Part shown: piece after piece, positions 59,193 through 64,000 of the stretch
How positions within the stretch are numbered: position 1 is the stretch's first letter
Layout of the letters: each line of letters begins with the position of its first letter
Origin: Amphimedon queenslandica
Taxonomy: Eukaryota; Porifera; Demospongiae; Haplosclerida; Niphatidae
NCBI RefSeq assembly: GCF_000090795.2
Contig: NW_003546297.1
Location: 209,752-273,751 of the forward strand
Direction: 5' to 3'
DNA: 64,000 nucleotides
Translations under genes and position numbers: made by a program
Notes under the pieces: generated by a model
Told to the model about the DNA's origin: nothing
What the model saw: the letters and a program-made list of their open reading frames with translations, nothing else
Database searches by the model: none

Positions 59193-60327
59193 ATGTTTTC
59201 TTGTAGTGACAATAAGTTTGAAGTGACATCTCAAGTCCAAGAGTCCTTTGAGGAGCAAGGATATGTCATAGTCAAGTAAAAAACAAGCATCTGTACATCT
59301 AGACACGTTAGCCTTTTTACTTCAGGTCTTTATTAAGTGAAGCTGAGCTGAGGAAGTTGCAAGCTAGTCTTGAGAGTGACAGTGAACTATTGAAGCACTC
59401 TTATGCTAGAGCTGATGGGAGTGGAAGGGTAAGCAGAATGGCCTTGTGGAAGCACCCTGGTAAGGATATTAGTGGAATGATTGCTAGATCTGAGAAAGTA
59501 GCAGGTACAATGGAAAAGGTATGGCAAAAGCATAGGGTCAGATATCTATAATGACTGCAATTCTTATTCATTAGCTATTAGGTGGTGAAGTGTATCACTA
59601 TCATACTAAACTAATGATGAAGGAAGCACGTACTGGTGGTCAATTTGTATGGCACCAGGACTATGGGTAAGCTGTGAATCTATTATAATTATTTATTCAC
59701 ATTCATTCAAAAGATACTGGTACAGCAACACGTGTCTTTTTCCAGACATGGGAACAGTTTTTATTGCTATCGATAAAGCTGATGTTGGAAACGGTTGCCT
59801 CAAAGTAGTGCAAATTTATGCTTGAATATATTTGAGTAAATTTTTCTGTAAATTAGGTGCTCAAAGGATCTCATAAAGCTGGTAGAATTGATCACACAAA
59901 AGTAGCTGGTCAAATTGGAGCTGATTTGGAGAGAGTTGAGATGTTAAAGACTGTAAGTATAATAATTATTACTTTTAAATGTGTCTATACTTTTTAATAA
60001 TAGAGATTACCATTGGTTGAAGTAGAGTTAGAGGCTGGTGATGCATTATTCTTTCATTGTAATCTACTTCATAAGTCAGACCAGAATAACAGTGACAGGA
60101 GGAGATGGGCTTTCCTCATAGCTTACAACAGAGCATCAAATGACCCAATATTGCCTCATCACTGTCCTCAATACACTCCACTACTGAAGGTATTGCATTT
60201 TAAATATTAGTGCTATTTTAGATCTATACTAAAGGTTGATAATTCTGAGATACTGAATTGTGAATGCAACGATCTCAGTGGAAAAGAATTTGTTCATCCA
60301 AGTGATGATATAAGTCTTAAAGATTAG
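59193..60327 (+). CDS. phytanoyl-CoA dioxygenase (PhyH) family protein
   Basis: Non-haem Fe(II)/2-oxoglutarate dioxygenase. Seven exons: 59193..59275, 59326..59518, 59575..59666, 59714..59804, 59857..59952, 60004..60189, 60235..60327; 834 nt, 277 aa. The Met at 59193 (MFSCSDNK) is in frame; an earlier ATG at 59140 runs into a stop. Iron ligands: [11 protein letters not shown] (HxD) and distal His in [11 protein letters not shown]; downstream Arg in SDRRRW for 2-oxoglutarate. Typical PhyH phrases: [47 protein letters not shown]. Substrate unknown; the fold also covers ectoine-hydroxylase-like enzymes. Confidence 0.87.
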
Positions 60328-60543
60328 TATTAAACATGACTTGTATTTTGTAATTAAATTTTTACTTTGTAAAATGAAACTTGATCACCTTAAACCCAGC
60401 TAATGGCACAAGACTAAATGATAATAGATCTAAATTAATAAACCACTGCTGCACTGTACTGCAATGCACTGCAAAAGATCTAGAGGTGTGGCTAATAAGA
60501 CCACGCCCTTAAAAGGCGTGGTTATAATTGCGTCCAAACAAAG

Positions 60544-61226
60544 ATGGATTTTCTCAATGATCTTCCTTGTAGAAATCGTGCCAATTTCTCTCATTATAGC
60601 CAAGACAGCTACAAGGTAAGTAATTTGACTGCTTTAATTTTGTATTATACTTTAAATGTAGTACGTGGAGGCTAAGAAATGGGTTTCATTAAAAGACAGT
60701 GATTCAGACACACTACCAGGCCAAAGTAAATCTAAAAATTGTGACATTGGTGTCAATTATACATTGAATAAGTTGTTTATTACTAATAAATGATTGATTG
60801 AATGCATAAAAGCAATAACGTAAAAGAAAACTACCAAAGGATTAGGATTGTATAAGTACAGTGGACATAATTGAACACACATTTAAAGAGAAGTGATATT
60901 TTTTACTTTCGACTCTTCTATATTTTATGTGGCTTTAGCATAATTATTTGTGATTAAAATAATGTAAATTATGTTTATTAACCTATTAGTCATAGTAATG
61001 GACAAGCTAAGTGTCCTTAGATCTGAAATGGAGAGAAAACATGGTCTAACAAAGGTATCACAAAACTCTTATTGTTAATAGAGATTTTAACTAGGTACTA
61101 TAGAAGCCAACAAAGAGACTAAGTAATGGATCAAGCAATCACTCGACATATTCAAACAAAAGATGGAGGAGAACAGATTCAGAAGAATCATCAAACGATG
61201 AGCCTATAGACCAAACTAGCAATTAA
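60544..61226 (+). CDS. small hypothetical protein, four exons
   Basis: Exons 60544..60615, 60662..60725, 60996..61054 and 61104..61226; 318 nt, 105 aa, all GT..AG and in frame. Starts MDFLNDLPCRNRANFSHY; middle KLSVLRSEMERKHGLTK looks helical; the tail is Ser/Asn-rich, basic then acidic (KRWRRTDSEESSNDEP). No domain recognised. Upstream, CCACGCCCTTAAAAGGCGTGG (first 20 bases form two facing CACGCC boxes) sits about 40 bp before the ATG. The consistent splicing supports a real gene. Confidence 0.5.
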
Positions 61227-61452
61227 TGAATGTAATATAATTATTAGCTGTGTTCTACTACATGTGAAATTATTGTTATTATTATTATTAATATAATTAT
61301 TATGATAGAAGTAAACAGTTAAATCAGCAAAATGAGCATAATTATTAATACACATAATAATAATGATAGCTAGCACAAAATCAAAGTGGAAATACTATAT
61401 AAGCACACAGAGACAGGATTAAACATTAATAGCACGTTCACACTTGACTCAG

Positions 61453-62562
61453 TCATTCCTCAGTGGTTGATTCATCAGAGGCTATTGGATGTACAGTGTA
61501 ATAGAGTGGCTCACTGGGGCTAGTGACCAATCCGTGGACCATACCAACTCCTTTATCACTCACTGGCTTCAGGTTGAACCTCTGGAGTAGAAGAGTGAGG
61601 AATATTGAGACTTCAACATAAGAGAACTGGTAGCCAGGACACTTGCGTCTACCCATACCAAATGGTGAAAAGGCCATAGAATCTTTGCTTTGGAGGGCAC
61701 AGGATCCAAAATGTTCTGGATCAAACCTGAAATAGAAGAATGCATAATGAATACGTCAGCGTTACATATAATACACATCAATTGTGATAGGAGGTATTTC
61801 TTTTGGGAAAACTATTTGGCACAAACTTAAGGCAAAAATAAAAACTAGGACTTTATGTAATCACTAATCAGCCAAGAATTAAATAGAATTATTAGTATAA
61901 TGGAAACAAACTAAGTGTATAGGCATAATTCTAATAAAAAATCCCTTATCAATAATTCCCCAATAATTAATAATTACTTGTGGACATTCTTCCATAAACA
62001 TTCATTCTTTAATGAGACTCCCAATGCATCAATGATGGGAGTACCAGCAGGAATAGAGTATTCCCCAACAGTTATATCCTCTTCAGAATAGCGTGCAGCA
62101 TACGGTGCCAATGTAGACAGCCTTAGTGTCTCATCAAGGACTTTCCTTAAATACCTAGAATAACAGAAATAAAATATTTCTTTATAAAATATAAAAATAA
62201 AATAATAAAATATTTTTACAATTTGTAATAAAATTACCGATGTAATTGTACAAAAATTTAATGTAGTAATTCAATAAAATAACATAAAAATTTGTAAAAG
62301 TTAACACATTATCTATAACATGTTATCATGTTAACATGTGTGTGTGTGTTATAAGATGTCTCTGGTAAGTGACTTACGATGTTGTAGAATAAGCATATTC
62401 ATAAAGCTTTTCACTCCTGTCATTCCCGACCTCCTTTCTCATCTCAGCCACAACACTGTTGAGTACCTCAAGGTGCTGACTCATGTAGTATGTAGCCCAA
62501 ACCAAGAGATAACCAGACGTGTGTAAACCACCAACCATGAATGTCACAGCATCTGATATTAT
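61453..62562 (-). CDS. CYP20-like cytochrome P450, 3' portion
   Basis: Haem-thiolate monooxygenase, last three exons: 62378..62562, 61978..62154, 61453..61726. They encode an I-helix-like segment (SDAVTFMVGGLHTSGY), the K-helix LDETLRLSTLAP (ExxR), IPAGTPIIDALGVSL, FDPEHF, and the haem loop FSPFGMGRRKCPGYQFS with the Cys ligand, ending DESTTEE. LTP/LAP-P..A..., YALGV/DALGV and FDP.RF spacing resemble CYP20A1. Unlike vertebrate CYP20A1, the haem loop is canonical (FxxGxRxCxG). The 5' exons are not in the window; a large intron appears to continue past 62563. Confidence 0.75.
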
Positions 62563-62629
62563 CTAATGAAGAAACAAAATAATTATAAAGAGAAATAGGT
62601 TTGCAAAAATGAAAGACGAAAGTTGCTAT

Positions 62630-62835
62630 ATACATGTACTATAGTATAGGGTCTTTGACCCAATTTTTGAGCAACTTAAAAAAATTCATAAAAAATCTAA
62701 TTTTGATCGGAACCAGCTAAAACTTTCTACGCAACATAAAAACATGTATATGTATCAGAAAAAAATTATAAAAATGGAGAATTCTCACCTAGTCATTTTT
62801 CGCGAAATTTGGCCAAACCCCCCTGTACTATTAGT
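62630..62835 (-). repeat. single copy of the intronic repeat (orientation B)
   Basis: ACATGTATATGTATCAGAA, TTTTGATCGGAACCAGCTA and CCCTGTACTAT at the right end. The palindrome is cut at its centre by the following sequence. Confidence 0.7.
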
Positions 62836-63547
62836 AACGCGGTAGCGTTACTAAGTAGGATTCACCCCCAAACAAAATGGCTGCCATGACTTTTGCAGCC
62901 TTGCTATACTGGGAAAACGAGCTCCTATGCTTACCAGACTTTATAGAGGACCTTATCTTGACCAGAGGACTCCAATGGTACAACTAGCGTGGCTCTAGAC
63001 CTTTTCTAAGCGAAAAGTCAAAAATCGGCGAACCGGCCGTTTTGTTCAGCCACCTTTTTTCATCTTCATCATCATCATCAAGTCCTGTCAATCCAGTTGT
63101 CGGTGTGTATCTCAGTATCAGTTGGTGCTACAAGAATAATTCTTACACCAATCTACTCCAACAGTCTATGCGCAGGTCCATGTCCCATCAGATCATTCTT
63201 CAAGTAAGGAAAAAGTGATACTGTGACTGCTGGATCGAGCCATCTTAGCTACATGCCGCCATTTTGTTAATTAAAGAAGCTTGCCATGTGCTCTAAAATT
63301 TGGGTGTGGTCGCGCATGCTCAGATCTGCAGCTCTGGAAGAAGCAAGTTATCAACTTACTGCAATACTTTAGTGGAGGTTTCCAGCTAAAAGAAGGTATT
63401 GATTTTACATGTTACTGTTTTATCAAGTGTTTTATTTTATTTTATTAAAAAAAAACAAACAATTAATTAATGTTATGACTTATGATATGCAATGATAATT
63501 ATCAGTGAACTTGACAACAGCCTGGAAGAACAGGAATAGCAGGGAAG

Positions 63548-63727
63548 ATGGACACTCTTAGCTCACAGATTCTTGAACAAGGACTTGTGTCAAGACTAGT
63601 ATTAGTTTCACTTGTCATCAGTATAGTTTATATTCCTTCAGCATGTCTATTCAATACTGCCTCTCATAAATGTTGTAAAGAAAATTATTGTTTGTGTAAA
63701 ATCAACAAGTATCACAATTGCAACTAA
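63548..63727 (+). CDS. short Cys-rich ORF with N-terminal hydrophobic segment
   Basis: 59 codons. A hydrophobic stretch (RLVLVSLVISIVYI) acts like a signal or TM segment and is followed by a 26-residue end with six Cys, spaced C-x8-CC-x4-C-x-C-x7-C. The spacing is that of a small disulfide-stabilised secreted peptide. No homology, splicing or promoter evidence, so it may be a chance open frame. Confidence 0.25.
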   Translation: MDTLSSQILEQGLVSRLVLVSLVISIVYIPSACLFNTASHKCCKENYCLCKINKYHNCN

Positions 63728-63739
63728 AGAAATACTATA

Positions 63740-64000
63740 AATATTATTTTAAAAATCAACACAAACAAGAACATAAAAAATAAAAAAAACAAAATGAAGT
63801 AGGATTCCAAACGGCCAACGAAAATACGAAATATTATTAAAAAATCAACACAAACAAGAACATAAAAAATTAAAAAAAACAAGATGAAGTAGGATTCCAA
63901 ACGACCAACGAAAATACGAAATATTATAAAAAAATCAACACAAACAAGAACATAAAAAAATTTAAAAAAACAAGATGAAGTAGGATTCCGAATGACCAAC
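63740..64000. repeat. ~90-bp tandem repeat at the window edge
   Basis: GAAGTAGGATTCC recurs at 63796, 63886 and 63977 (90- and 91-bp steps), each followed by ACGAAAATACGAAATATTA and CAACACAAACAAGAACATAA. The array runs out of the window. Confidence 0.85.

Larger units (their letters stand above)
62563..64000. other. probable P450 intron / intergenic DNA with repeats
   Basis: No P450 exon found here. From left: a unit of the 186-bp repeat; TAGTAACGC-GGTA-GCGTTACTA (62832..62853), a 9-bp inverted repeat inserted where the repeat's palindrome centre should be; unassigned sequence with a run of ATC triplets near 63060; a 59-codon open frame at 63548; and a ~90-bp tandem repeat at the right edge. 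Confidence 0.5.

Noticed and set aside
63724-63999. 91-codon minus-strand frame at the right edge
   Set aside because: A product of the ~90-bp tandem repeat, whose length keeps a frame open; hydrophobic repeats are from A/T runs.

Overview
The window is eukaryotic and compact. Genes carry many short introns (often 50-200 bp, GT..AG), intergenic distances are small, genes are nested in introns, and MITE-type repeats are scattered through it. The gene content (NLR with one-LRR exons, TRIM-NHL, LRRK-like Roco protein, IFT121, GANP, CYP20-like P450, a large beta-helix membrane protein) points to an early-branching animal. A demosponge such as Amphimedon is my best inference; that is not proven by the sequence. 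Reading frames were followed by hand across splice sites, and almost every multi-exon model below sums to an intact frame.

Left third (1-24.7 kb): the 3' end of WDR35/IFT121, whose intron holds two tandem antisense M35-type metalloprotease genes; adenosine deaminase; a small four-helix membrane protein; a DsbA/FrnE-like oxidoreductase; a small Lys-rich protein; the 33-exon GANP/MCM3AP gene (9.0-21.4 kb) with a complete TRIM-NHL gene nested antisense in one intron; an SLC2A-type sugar transporter; and a RING/TRAF-zinc-finger protein.

Middle (24.7-46.3 kb): RNA polymerase III subunit POLR3C, a mucin-like single-pass membrane protein, TTC32, two tandem ABHD1/3-type hydrolases, a probable ciliary microtubule inner protein, a LRRK1-like ANK-LRR-Roc-COR-WD40 protein whose kinase domain has degenerated, and a 1.27-kaa-class parallel-beta-helix protein with a multi-pass C terminus.

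Right third (46.6-64 kb): an NLR gene (death-fold-like N terminus, NACHT, modular LRR exons) next to a second gene whose first exon has the same length and phase and looks homologous (possible NLR partner); purple acid phosphatase; an arylamine N-acetyltransferase interrupted by a hAT-type MITE with a perfect 8-bp target duplication; a PhyH dioxygenase; a small unknown gene; and the 3' part of a CYP20-like P450.

Two genome-scale patterns stand out. First, a dispersed family of roughly 177-186 bp repeats, containing a perfect palindrome, sits in introns of many of these genes, often in tandem. Second, at least seven gene pairs are head-to-head with only 65-175 bp between start codons, several with a CCACRCCC-type box near the start.
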